From Clostridium grantii DSM 8605 (lineage in GTDB: Bacteria > Bacillota > Clostridia > Clostridiales > Clostridiaceae): a stretch of DNA of 9,052 bases. Position 1 is the first letter of the stretch. Each line of letters starts with the position of its first letter. Shown in pieces: positions 1-5,318 of this stretch. The DNA is taken from contig NZ_FQXM01000050.1 of NCBI RefSeq assembly GCF_900129965.1, forward strand, positions 1-9,052. The letters are read 5' to 3'. Both the position numbers and the translations under genes were made by a program. The notes below the pieces were generated by a model. That model searched no databases, was not told where the DNA came from, and saw only the letters and a program-made list of their open reading frames with translations.

Positions 1-262
1 CCCTTGGGGAAAACTGGTAAAATAATCTAAGCTGTTGTGAACGAAACGTGAACAACTGAGCGATAAGCTCTGCGAGGGATGGAATCCGATGCAAATAGGG
101 TGAAGATGAAGTAGAAGAGGAAAAAAGTAAAAGTAAAGAAAAAGTGAATCTGATGATATAACTAGGAGATATAAAGTAAAGAATAAGAAGAAAAAATTGA
201 AAAAAGACCCGTAGGGTGAGAAAAAAGAGCATGTTTCTACAATAGAGAAGCGTGTTCTTTTT
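1..262 (+). ncRNA. Candidate structured noncoding RNA, 3' part, with its own terminator (possibly raiA-motif)
   Basis: No convincing reading frame covers this stretch, but it folds well by eye. Bases 34-56 form a GTTGT/ACAAC stem, a symmetric GA/GA internal loop, and an ACG-AAA-CGT tip. Bases 58-70 form GAGC-GATAA-GCTC. Bases 72-92 form GC, then GGAT-GGA-ATCC, then GC. Bases 207-217 can form ACCC-GTA-GGGT, and the octamer TAGGGTGA occurs at both 96-103 and 212-219, so ACCC could pair with either copy. An intrinsic terminator closes the region. CCC at the left edge suggests that the RNA begins upstream. The size, purine-rich linkers and terminal hairpin fit a free-standing clostridial ncRNA. 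I suspect the raiA motif from memory of its general look, but cannot verify this. A group II intron fragment is a weaker alternative because of the GAACGAAACG string. Confidence 0.5.
225..262 (+). terminator. Intrinsic terminator of the left-edge RNA
   Basis: AAGAGCATG (225-233) pairs with CGTGTTCTT (251-259) through nine pairs, two of them G-U. The run of T residues 256-262 follows directly. It separates the upstream RNA from the promoter of the DUF3791 operon. Confidence 0.7.
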
Positions 263-264
263 AT

Positions 265-282
265 GCTAAATTAATATTTAGC
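265..282. repeat. 18-bp inverted repeat upstream of the DUF3791 operon
   Basis: GCTAAAT (265-271), loop TAAT, then ATTTAGC (276-282): a perfect 7-bp palindrome about 45 bp upstream of the likely -35 box. It could be a weak second terminator element or a regulator site. Nothing in the sequence decides between these. Confidence 0.3.
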
Positions 283-326
283 GAATTTTAAACATTATTT
301 TGAAAAAATCTTATTCTAATTTTTGT

Positions 327-354
327 TTAACAAATGTTTAGAGTGATATATAAT
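327..354 (+). promoter_or_regulatory. Likely sigma-A promoter of the DUF3791-DUF3990 operon
   Basis: TTAACA (327-332, five of six matches to TTGACA), a 16-bp spacer, and a perfect TATAAT (349-354). Transcription would start near 361, leaving a leader of about 40 nt before the AGGTGA ribosome binding site at 390-395. Confidence 0.55.
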
Positions 355-399
355 ATAAGTATATATAAATATTAAATAAAAAATTGTGTAGGTGAGTTT

Positions 400-627
400 A
401 TGGAACATTTAAATGAGGATGAAAGAATAATAGAGTTTGTTTCTTTTTGTATAGAAAATTTTAAAATTAAATATAGAATGAAAGGTAAAGATGTGGCTAA
501 TTTATTTAATGAAAATGGCGTGATTGATTTTTTGATGGAATGTTATGATTTACTCCATACTCAAGGAAAAGAGTATATTATATCTGAAATACAATTATTT
601 CTAGAGAATAGGGGGATTGGGGTATGA
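400..627 (+). CDS. DUF3791 domain protein (putative antitoxin-like partner)
   Basis: A 75-residue acidic, mostly helical protein with the DUF3791 pattern: a helix around FVSFCIENFKIKY (13-25), then KGKDVANLFNENGVIDFLMECYDLLHT, and a closing helix GKEYIISEIQLFL. Length is normal for the family. The ATG at 400 follows AGGTGAG (390-396). The stop codon overlaps the ATG of the next gene (ATGA at 624-627), so translation is probably coupled. From general knowledge, DUF3791 genes are commonly found directly upstream of DUF3990 genes in Firmicutes. A role as neutraliser of the DUF3990 protein is inferred from that pairing and the gene overlap; it is not shown by the sequence itself. No membrane segment or signal peptide is seen, so a cytosolic location is likely. 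Confidence 0.75.
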   Translation: MEHLNEDERIIEFVSFCIENFKIKYRMKGKDVANLFNENGVIDFLMECYDLLHTQGKEYIISEIQLFLENRGIGV

Positions 628-1109
628 TACTTTATCATGGTAGTAATGTGTTAGTAGATAATCCTATTCTCTTAAAAGCTAATAGAACGTTAGATTTTGG
701 ACATGGATTTTATACCACAACGAGTAGGGAGCAGGCAAGAAAATGGGCAGTAATTAAAAGCAGAAGAGAAAATTCAGATAAAGGAATAATTAGTATATAT
801 GAAGTTGAAGAGGACATACTTAAGAAAAATAATCTTAATGTTAGAATATTTAGAGGAGCTAGTAAGAGTTGGCTTAAATTTGTACTTGATAATAGAATCC
901 AAGAGGGATATATACATGAATTTGATGTAGTTAAAGGGTGTGTAGCGGATGATAGAGTGTATGCATGCTTAAATGCTTTTGAAAATCAATTTATGGATTT
1001 TGATACAGTAATTAAAGAACTTAAAACCTACAAGTTAAATGACCAAGTTTCATTTCATACAGTTAAAGCTTTAAATCACCTAAAATTTCTTGATTATGAG
1101 GAAGTGTAG
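624..1109 (+). CDS. DUF3990 protein, ADP-ribosyltransferase-like (putative toxin)
   Basis: 161 residues. The amino end reads LYHGSN (3-8), followed by DFGHGFYTTTSREQARKWA (24-42); together these are the hallmark of DUF3990. They resemble the H and Y positions of the H-Y-[E/D/Q] ADP-ribosyltransferase group (diphtheria-toxin/PARP type). A later segment, FDVVKGCVADDRVYACLNAF, matches the conserved carboxy part and may supply the third acidic position. This suggests NAD-dependent modification of an unknown target, which is inference from fold resemblance. The gene starts inside the stop codon of the DUF3791 gene and ends 2 bp before the third gene. A run of G residues around 611-622 precedes the start and can serve as the ribosome binding site. 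It looks intact. An enzymatic role other than toxicity is possible. Confidence 0.75.
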   Translation: MILYHGSNVLVDNPILLKANRTLDFGHGFYTTTSREQARKWAVIKSRRENSDKGIISIYEVEEDILKKNNLNVRIFRGASKSWLKFVLDNRIQEGYIHEFDVVKGCVADDRVYACLNAFENQFMDFDTVIKELKTYKLNDQVSFHTVKALNHLKFLDYEEV

Positions 1110-1111
1110 AT

Positions 1112-1345
1112 ATGAGTTTACCAAAAATAACACAAGAAAATGTGCATATATTTATTCCTTTAAAAGCAGCTAAAGTGGCAGATCGTTTTGCAAAAAGTCA
1201 CGGCATATCAAAAAAAGAAGCTCTTTTAGATTTTTATAACTCTAAGACATATGATGTCTTAGAAAGAGAATATACAAAGCTTTGGCATGAAGGGGTAACT
1301 TATATTTATATGGAATTAGAAATGGAAGAGGCAAGCAAGTCATAA
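1112..1345 (+). CDS. Small third gene of the DUF3791-DUF3990 cassette
   Basis: 77 residues, starting 2 bp after the DUF3990 stop with GAGGAAG (1098-1104) as ribosome binding site. The amino half (FIPLKAAKVADRFAKSHGISKKEALLDFYNS) is predicted helical and suits a small helical or ribbon-helix-helix-like fold. The carboxy half holds KTYDVLEREYTKLWHEG. I know this pattern of 'SKTY..LE.E.TKLW' from small proteins that sit beside DUF3791/DUF3990 pairs, but I cannot name a family with certainty. Its tight spacing makes it part of the same unit. It could be a second antitoxin, a repressor of the operon, or a target-binding subunit. Confidence 0.65.
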   Translation: MSLPKITQENVHIFIPLKAAKVADRFAKSHGISKKEALLDFYNSKTYDVLEREYTKLWHEGVTYIYMELEMEEASKS

Positions 1346-1348
1346 TTT

Positions 1349-1452
1349 GTCCACTCCGTATCCAAATCCTGACAACGACCCCTCATAGCCATCAACTTAA
1401 GGAAGAGCAAGCTCGGGGCATAAAGCATTTCCCCTCGCAATAGGGCCCAAGT
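1349..1452. other. GC-rich patch of unknown origin between the TA-like operon and the IS200 element
   Basis: By count about half of these 104 bases are G or C, well above the surrounding sequence. It includes GAGC-AA-GCTC, a GGGG...CCCC pairing over GCATAAAGCATTTC, and AACTT/AAGTT arms enclosing both. The minus-strand frame is open across the patch but has no start signal, and I do not recognise its product. It may be the end of another mobile element or part of the IS200 left end. Confidence 0.4.
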
Positions 1453-1456
1453 TATC

Positions 1457-1484
1457 AAACATCAGAGAAATCTGATGTTTTTTT
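1457..1484 (+). terminator. Strong intrinsic terminator upstream of the IS200 transposase
   Basis: AAACATCAGA (1457-1466) and TCTGATGTTT (1471-1480) form a perfect 10-bp stem closed by a GAAA tetraloop, followed by more T residues up to 1484. It can end the DUF3791-DUF3990 transcript. It may equally belong to the IS200 left end: Salmonella IS200 is known to carry a left-end terminator that blocks read-through into its transposase gene. Confidence 0.85.
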
Positions 1485-1498
1485 CTTGTATATTGAAT

Positions 1499-1519
1499 AC
1501 CACAGGTTATACCTGTGGT
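1499..1519 (+). repeat. IS200 left-end hairpin
   Basis: ACCACAGGT (1499-1507), loop TAT, ACCTGTGGT (1511-1519): a perfect 9-bp stem with a 3-nt loop. Subterminal hairpins of this kind are what Y1 transposases recognise on single-stranded DNA. Its position about 100 bp upstream of tnpA fits the left end. Confidence 0.65.
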
Positions 1520-1555
1520 TCTAAAAAGCTTATAGCTATGAGTAGAAAAAATAAA

Positions 1556-1608
1556 ACCTCCGATGTAAAATGGAAGTAGGTTTGCCGACCACAACCAACA
1601 AAGGAGGT
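1556..1608 (+). promoter_or_regulatory. Leader structure that can hide the tnpA ribosome binding site
   Basis: ACCTCC (1556-1561) is fully complementary to GGAGGT (1603-1608), the core of the tnpA ribosome binding site. The intervening sequence can form a further GGTT/AACC pairing. Salmonella IS200 tnpA is known to be held down by a leader hairpin that blocks its Shine-Dalgarno sequence. The same logic is visible here, although this copy comes from a different phylum. Confidence 0.55.
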
Positions 1609-1617
1609 ATATCCAAA

Positions 1618-2160
1618 ATGGATAATAGTAGTTTAGCACATAGTAAGTGGAATTGTAAATATCACATAGTTTTTGCACCAAAGTATAGAAGGCAAATAAT
1701 ATACGGAAAAATAAAAGCATATATAGGCCAAATAATAAGGAAGTTATGTGAGCACAAGGGTGTAGAAATAATTGAAGCAAATGCATGTAAAGATCATATA
1801 CATATGCTTGTAAGTATACCGCCTAAATTAAGTGTGTCACAATTTATGGGATATTTAAAAGGAAAAAGTTCATTGATGATATTTGATAGGCATGCAAATT
1901 TAAAGTACAAATATGGAAACAGACAGTTTTGGTGTAAGGGTTATTATGTTGACACAGTTGGCAGAAATAAAAAGGTTATAGAAGAATATATAAAGAATCA
2001 AATACAAGAAGATTTAGCATATGAACAGATGAGTTTGAAAGAATATATTGACCTGTTTACTGTTAAACGTCAAATTATAGCTAATCAAAACGTCAGTTTA
2101 TTTCTATTATTAATACAGTATTCACATCAAATTATTCCTATGAGGTCACTTTGTCACTAA
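1618..2160 (+). CDS. tnpA: IS200-type Y1 transposase TnpA, with an unusual carboxy tail
   Basis: Single-strand DNA transposase of the HUH/Y1 class. From the ATG at 1618 (10 nt after AAGGAGGT, 1601-1608) it reads 180 residues. The alternative upstream start at 1570 has no ribosome binding site and is not used here. Conserved blocks run in order: WNCKYHIVFAPKYRR (11-25), the HIH metal-binding motif at 60-62 in ACKDHIHMLVSIPPK, GYLKGKSSLMIFDRH (78-92), YKYGNRQFWCKGYYVDTVGRN (97-117), and the likely catalytic Tyr124 in IEEYIKNQ. The family normally ends near SLKEYxDPFTG at about 150 residues. Here that motif has changed to SLKEYIDLFTV and translation continues for about 30 hydrophobic residues, as if the normal stop codon was lost. 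The catalytic core looks intact; activity is uncertain. Confidence 0.88.
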   Translation: MDNSSLAHSKWNCKYHIVFAPKYRRQIIYGKIKAYIGQIIRKLCEHKGVEIIEANACKDHIHMLVSIPPKLSVSQFMGYLKGKSSLMIFDRHANLKYKYGNRQFWCKGYYVDTVGRNKKVIEEYIKNQIQEDLAYEQMSLKEYIDLFTVKRQIIANQNVSLFLLLIQYSHQIIPMRSLCH

Positions 2161-2163
2161 GGA

Positions 2164-2191
2164 AAATTCATTTTATTAGTAGTGAATTTTT
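2164..2191 (+). terminator. Stem-loop after tnpA, weak terminator or IS200 right-end hairpin
   Basis: AAATTCA (2164-2170) pairs with TGAATTT (2183-2189) over a 12-nt loop and is followed by TT. The stem is AT-only apart from two pairs, so termination would be weak. It could instead be the right-end hairpin of the IS200 element. Confidence 0.4.
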
Positions 2192-2207
2192 GAGATGTAG
2201 GCTATTT

Positions 2208-2240
2208 AAAAATAAAAAGAGGTAGCAATAATAGCTACCT
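2208..2240 (-). terminator. Terminator of the minus-strand transposon operon
   Basis: On the minus strand, AGGTAGC (2240-2234) pairs with GCTACCT (2226-2220) around a 7-nt AT loop, followed by CTTTTTATTTTT (2219-2208). It lies 8 bp after the stop codon of the DUF6618-like gene and converges with the IS200 transcript. Confidence 0.8.
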
Positions 2241-2247
2241 AAGTTTG

Positions 2248-2565
2248 TTAGTTTAAATCAATATGTTCGGCGACTGCTTTTAAGGCATGAGCTACAGTTA
2301 TCCCATCCACTTTGTTCATAATTGTACACAAGCGTTCAGAATTCCAAAATAAATCCCTTAAAGCAGATAGATGACAGCCTACATCATAGTCAGGAATACA
2401 AGCAAAATTACCATAGTTGGTTCTACCTATAACTATAATAAATCCACTTCTACTTTCAATCTTAAATTCATAATGACTACCAAATTTAGTTAAGTTAGTT
2501 ATCATTCCAGACCAAATTTCTGTTTTTTTTCCTTTTTTCATTGTACACTCAAACCTAATTGGCAT
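2248..2565 (-). CDS. Small DUF6618-like protein, last gene of the transposon operon
   Basis: 105 residues from the ATG at 2565, which has a strong G-rich ribosome binding site (GGGGGG, 2579-2574) at good spacing. The frame also extends to a TTG at 2571, but that codon lies too close to the site. The amino two thirds look beta-rich (RFECTMKKGKKTEIWSG, then NLTKFGSHYEFKIESRSG, then IIVIGRTNYGNFACIPDYDVGCHL). A helical tail follows (NSERLCTIMNKVDGITVAHALKAVAEHI). I associate this pattern with DUF6618, from memory. It follows the ATPase gene by 29 bp and precedes the terminator, so it is part of the same transcript. No function is known to me; DNA binding or regulation of the ATPase are open possibilities. 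Confidence 0.65.
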   Translation of the reverse strand: MPIRFECTMKKGKKTEIWSGMITNLTKFGSHYEFKIESRSGFIIVIGRTNYGNFACIPDYDVGCHLSALRDLFWNSERLCTIMNKVDGITVAHALKAVAEHIDLN

Positions 2566-2594
2566 AGACAATCCCCCCTGAAAATAATCTGTAA

Positions 2595-3398
2595 TTAACG
2601 AAGTGATATTTCATTGGCGGCAGCCATTATTATATCTGTGTCAATTACTGTTTTTTCGTGCTGCGCACCTATTATTAAAGCCTTTGTTAGAAGCATATTT
2701 AAACGTCTTATTGAGCTAGCGCAGCTTCTATATGCAGCTAAAACAGCATTATTATCAATAATTTCTGAAGAAGCACCTGCAAGCGACAATCTAGACTGAA
2801 TGTATTCTATAGCCTCCGATTCTGAAAATCCTTCAAAGTCATAATTTATTATAATTCTTTGTTTTAATGCTTCGTGTATCTGTTTTTCTAAGATATTGTT
2901 TAGTATAGGTTGACCTATCAAAACCAGTGAAAAACAATCCTTTGAGTCCATAGAAAAATTCGTAAGTAGTTTCAAATCCCTTAAGATATCGGTACTCAAA
3001 TATTGAGCTTCATCCCATACAAGCATGTAATGTACACGCTTATCGCTACTCATGTTTTCCATATAGTCTTTTATATTTTTAAACATATCTGATTTACGAG
3101 AACAAGGTTCAAGCCCTAGAGAAATACAAAACTGACGATAAAACTCAGTAGTAGTTACTGTAGTAAGACAAAGGTAAATAACTTTTGTTAAGTTTGGATT
3201 GACTTTTTTAGTGAAACATCTCAGCGCAAAGGTTTTTCCACTACCAGGCGAAGCCGTAAATAATCCAATCCCTCTAGTTTCATTAAGATAATCAAGTCTT
3301 GATATCATTTCCTTTAGATCTCTTGAAATGTATGCATCTTTTTCCTTGATACCTTTTTCAAAAGGGTTTAAGCTCATACCATAAAATTGCTTAAACAT
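2595..3398 (-). CDS. AAA+ ATPase of the ExeA/TnsC/TniB type, transposition regulator
   Basis: 267 residues from the ATG at 3398, chosen because AGGATGGTG lies just upstream; the earlier ATG at 3410 would sit on that site. The start overlaps the last 8 bases of the transposase gene, so translation is coupled. The protein opens with FKQFYGMSLNPFEKG, typical of ExeA-like ATPases. It has Walker A ASPGSGKT (49-56), Walker B MLVWDE (125-130) followed by AQYLS, and a sensor-1-like strand LVLIGQP (158-164). The carboxy part carries a helical lid with RRLNMLLTKALIIGA. Relatives (MuB, TnsC, TniB) bind DNA with ATP and pass a target site to the partner transposase. The same role is inferred here. No damage is visible. 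Confidence 0.85.
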   Translation of the reverse strand: MFKQFYGMSLNPFEKGIKEKDAYISRDLKEMISRLDYLNETRGIGLFTASPGSGKTFALRCFTKKVNPNLTKVIYLCLTTVTTTEFYRQFCISLGLEPCSRKSDMFKNIKDYMENMSSDKRVHYMLVWDEAQYLSTDILRDLKLLTNFSMDSKDCFSLVLIGQPILNNILEKQIHEALKQRIIINYDFEGFSESEAIEYIQSRLSLAGASSEIIDNNAVLAAYRSCASSIRRLNMLLTKALIIGAQHEKTVIDTDIIMAAANEISLR

Positions 3399-4650
3399 AT
3401 TTAACACCATCCTTTGAATAATTTATATTAAGTGAATTTTTACGTTTGGTTTTACCATTTTCAACTTTATTTGTTTTTCTAATACTATACTTAACCTTTT
3501 GATAATAAATATAAGCATTATCCATGTCATCAGGCAGATATCGCACTTCAACTTTCTGCTTTATAAATTCCATAGGAACATCATAAGATATTTTATCAAT
3601 GCTTATAGTTGCATCATTATTTACCCTACGGGTTATACGGTTCATAAAGCAATTAGCTAACCATTCACTGTCTGATGCTATTTTTACATGAGCTAAATCG
3701 CTCTTATATCTATTAATAGGACGCTCTTTTGTGGAAGAATGAAGAGTTATATTATGCTTATTAATATAGGTAAATAATTCATCATTTAGCTCCGCTAAGG
3801 AGGAAATAGATTCTGTATCTAAAGCATTTAACCATCTACTTTTTAATGTCCTGAAATTCCTTTCTACCTTACCTTTTGAAGCTCCATCTCTTACCATTGT
3901 ATGGAGTTCTACTATTCCAAGAGAGCCACATATAAGGCTTAGCTGCTCATTTTTATAAGGAGAACCATTATCTAAATAAAGTTTATTAGGTATTCCGTAT
4001 CTAGCCACAGCTTCTTTAAGCACTTTTTGAAAGTTGTAGGAATTATCATTATAAAAGAATCTACCACCTACTATAAGCCTTGATTTATCATCAATTAGCA
4101 TAATTAAATATGTTCTTCTACATTCACCATTTTCAGTTATATAAGGTCCATAGCATGTATCTCCTTGATACATTCCAGTTGCAAACTCTTCTTCAAAAGC
4201 TTTTCTATCCTTCATGTTGATGCATCTAGCTGATTTAAGATCATTATTTTTTATAAATCTTTGAATTGTAGATAAGGATACATTTTTTTCATTGATAAAA
4301 CCATCTTCGATAAGTTTATGATATATAAGTGTGGCATTAATTTTAGGGAATGTATTTTTTAGAGTAAAAATATGTTCTATAGCTACATCAGTTAACTTTC
4401 TAGTTTTTCCTACATCGCTCCGCGTTTTTGGTAGAAGGGCATCAAAACCAAACCTATTATAATCTGACTCCCAATTTGATAGCGTTCCTGGGCTATACAA
4501 AACTGAATTACCGTTAGGTAGTTTTACTGGAGTAGTAGAAACACGCCTATAATAAGCAATTTTAGATTTCTCTGTGAAGGTATTATTAATAGCAGGAGCT
4601 ATTAATGCTAATCTAATTGATGCTATTTCAATCATTTCTTTGTTATTCAT
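3391..4650 (-). CDS. DD35E transposase (rve/Mu/TniA-like) of the four-gene transposon
   Basis: 419 residues from the ATG at 4650, preceded by GAGGTGAT; the in-frame GTG at 4659 lies within that ribosome binding site and is rejected. An amino-terminal helical DNA-binding region covers about residues 1-150, including LSTIQRFIKNN (126-136). The RNase-H-like core has Asp164 (YQGDTCYG), Asp227 (LYLDNGSPY) and Glu263 (GKVERNFRTLKSRW), with exactly 35 residues between the last two. A carboxy beta domain follows (ISIDKISYDVPMEFIKQKVEVRYLP), as in Mu- and IS481/IS21-type enzymes. It should cut and join transposon ends, with target choice by the ATPase encoded next. All catalytic residues are present. 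Confidence 0.87.
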   Translation of the reverse strand: MNNKEMIEIASIRLALIAPAINNTFTEKSKIAYYRRVSTTPVKLPNGNSVLYSPGTLSNWESDYNRFGFDALLPKTRSDVGKTRKLTDVAIEHIFTLKNTFPKINATLIYHKLIEDGFINEKNVSLSTIQRFIKNNDLKSARCINMKDRKAFEEEFATGMYQGDTCYGPYITENGECRRTYLIMLIDDKSRLIVGGRFFYNDNSYNFQKVLKEAVARYGIPNKLYLDNGSPYKNEQLSLICGSLGIVELHTMVRDGASKGKVERNFRTLKSRWLNALDTESISSLAELNDELFTYINKHNITLHSSTKERPINRYKSDLAHVKIASDSEWLANCFMNRITRRVNNDATISIDKISYDVPMEFIKQKVEVRYLPDDMDNAYIYYQKVKYSIRKTNKVENGKTKRKNSLNINYSKDGVKYV

Positions 4651-4659
4651 TAAAATCAC

Positions 4660-4755
4660 CTCAATAAAAATGATATCACGTGCAGATTTTAATAACCATT
4701 ATCATATTAAGTGGTGAATTAAAAATAAAAATTAAAATATTTAACTATAGCTAAA
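4660..4755 (-). other. Spacer between the DUF6431-like gene and the transposase, probably holding the transposase promoter
   Basis: This AT-rich 96-bp gap carries the GAGGTGAT ribosome binding site of the transposase. On the minus strand it also has TATGAT (4706-4701) and TATAAT-like sequences without a clear -35 box, so the downstream three genes may be transcribed independently of the broken first gene. Confidence 0.35.
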
Positions 4756-5238
4756 TTATGATGTTCCTTGAAAAAATGATAAAGCTGTTCTATTTAAGAA
4801 GTTTATTATAAATGTCTCGATTTCAATAAAAGTACTGTTCATAATAGTCTGTAGAAATTTTAGAGCTGAAATAAGCTTGTCTTCTAAAAGACCAAGCCAG
4901 AGCTTTTTATGCTCTTTAAACTTTGTTAAAATTCGATAGAATGTAGAGATGGCGATACCATAATGTTCACACATAGCTTCTATTGAATTAAACTTACCTA
5001 CAAGATAATCATGGATAATAAAAAGTGTAAATTTAAAACTAAATGACATATAAGGTACAATTACCGAAGGTAGGATGGCATGGGTATGTCCACAGGATGA
5101 ACAAATGAGTCTAGAGATGGTTATTATATTATTACGTACCTCATTATTATAGTAAGTTACGAGATGGCGTTTATAGGATGCAAATGGTGTATTGGATAAA
5201 CTATAACTGTACCAAAAAATAATTAAAAACCTGCCCAC
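4756..5238 (-). pseudogene. DUF6431-like zinc/HTH protein, 5' end replaced by IS21
   Basis: The open frame reads 160 residues from a GTG at 5238. That start and the next eight codons (GRFLIIFW) lie in the left inverted repeat of the IS21 element, so native coding begins only near 5207. The native part runs from YSLSNTPFASYKRHLVTYYN through CSSCGHTHAILP (Cys46-x2-Cys49, a probable zinc site). Next come a helical region (SFKFTLFIIHDYLVGKF) and a helix-turn-helix-like segment, SIEAMCEHYGIAISTFYRI (85-103). DUF6431 proteins as I recall them usually have a second Cys pair near the amino end, absent here. The Cys/His and HTH layout suggests DNA binding, conceivably target selection in the manner of TniQ; this is inference. 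Expression would now need a promoter in IS21. Confidence 0.65.
5212..5238 (+). repeat. IS21 left inverted repeat
   Basis: It contains CCAAA, then ATAATTAAAAACCT, then CCCAC. It matches the reverse complement of 7726-7752 at 23 of 27 positions by hand alignment. The reading frame of the DUF6431-like gene runs through it. Confidence 0.75.
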
Positions 5239-5318
5239 TAGTATTTTCCAAACCTTTTATACACACAATATTTAGGTAATAATATTGGATATAGAAGGAA
5301 GTGCGGAAGGTGATAATT

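Larger units (their letters stand above)
1490..2190 (+). mobile_element. IS200/IS605-family element (IS200 type, tnpA only)
   Basis: A single Y1 transposase gene without tnpB, preceded by a subterminal hairpin and followed by a stem (2164-2189). IS200-type elements have no classical inverted repeats or target duplications, so the exact ends cannot be set from this copy alone; the bounds given are approximate. The terminator at 1457-1484 may also be part of the element. It lies in the space between the TA-like operon and the minus-strand transposon. Confidence 0.6.
2220..5207 (-). mobile_element. Four-gene DDE/AAA+ transposon with DUF6431-like and DUF6618-like proteins, interrupted by IS21
   Basis: Four genes in one orientation read 5207 to 2248: zinc/HTH protein, DD35E transposase, AAA+ ATPase, small accessory protein, then a terminator. 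The transposase-plus-ATPase pairing is that of Mu (MuA/MuB), Tn7 (TnsB/TnsC) and Tn5053 (TniA/TniB). None of the other Tn7 or Tn5053 genes is recognisable here. The two extra genes match what I recall as Pfam domains of unknown function that occur together with such pairs in clostridia. No convincing terminal inverted repeats were found, so the bounds are those of the gene block. If the fragment at 7754-7852 is the missing start of the first gene, the right end lies beyond 7852. Confidence 0.6.

Noticed and set aside
39..49. GAACGAAACG as evidence for a group II intron
   Set aside because: The short string resembles part of group II intron RNA, but no reverse transcriptase, domain V or intron boundary is seen nearby.
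1397..1786. Minus-strand open frame of 129 codons across the IS200 left end
   Set aside because: It runs antisense through the terminator, the IS200 hairpin and the start of tnpA, has no ribosome binding site, and its product looks like random hydrophobic sequence.
1490..2190. An IS605-type element or IStron with tnpB and guide RNA
   Set aside because: No TnpB gene and no group I intron core were found; only tnpA is present.
2614..2799. Plus-strand open frame of 61 codons
   Set aside because: Antisense to the well-supported AAA+ ATPase gene, with no start signal.
2248..5207. A CRISPR-associated or Tn7-type transposon
   Set aside because: No CRISPR repeats, Cas genes, TnsA, TnsD or classical TniQ are present; only the transposase/ATPase logic is shared.
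2161..5249. GGAAAAT at 2161-2167 and ATTTTCC at 5243-5249 as terminal inverted repeats of the four-gene transposon
   Set aside because: Only 7 bp in AT-rich DNA, and the right copy lies inside the IS21 element rather than at a transposon boundary.
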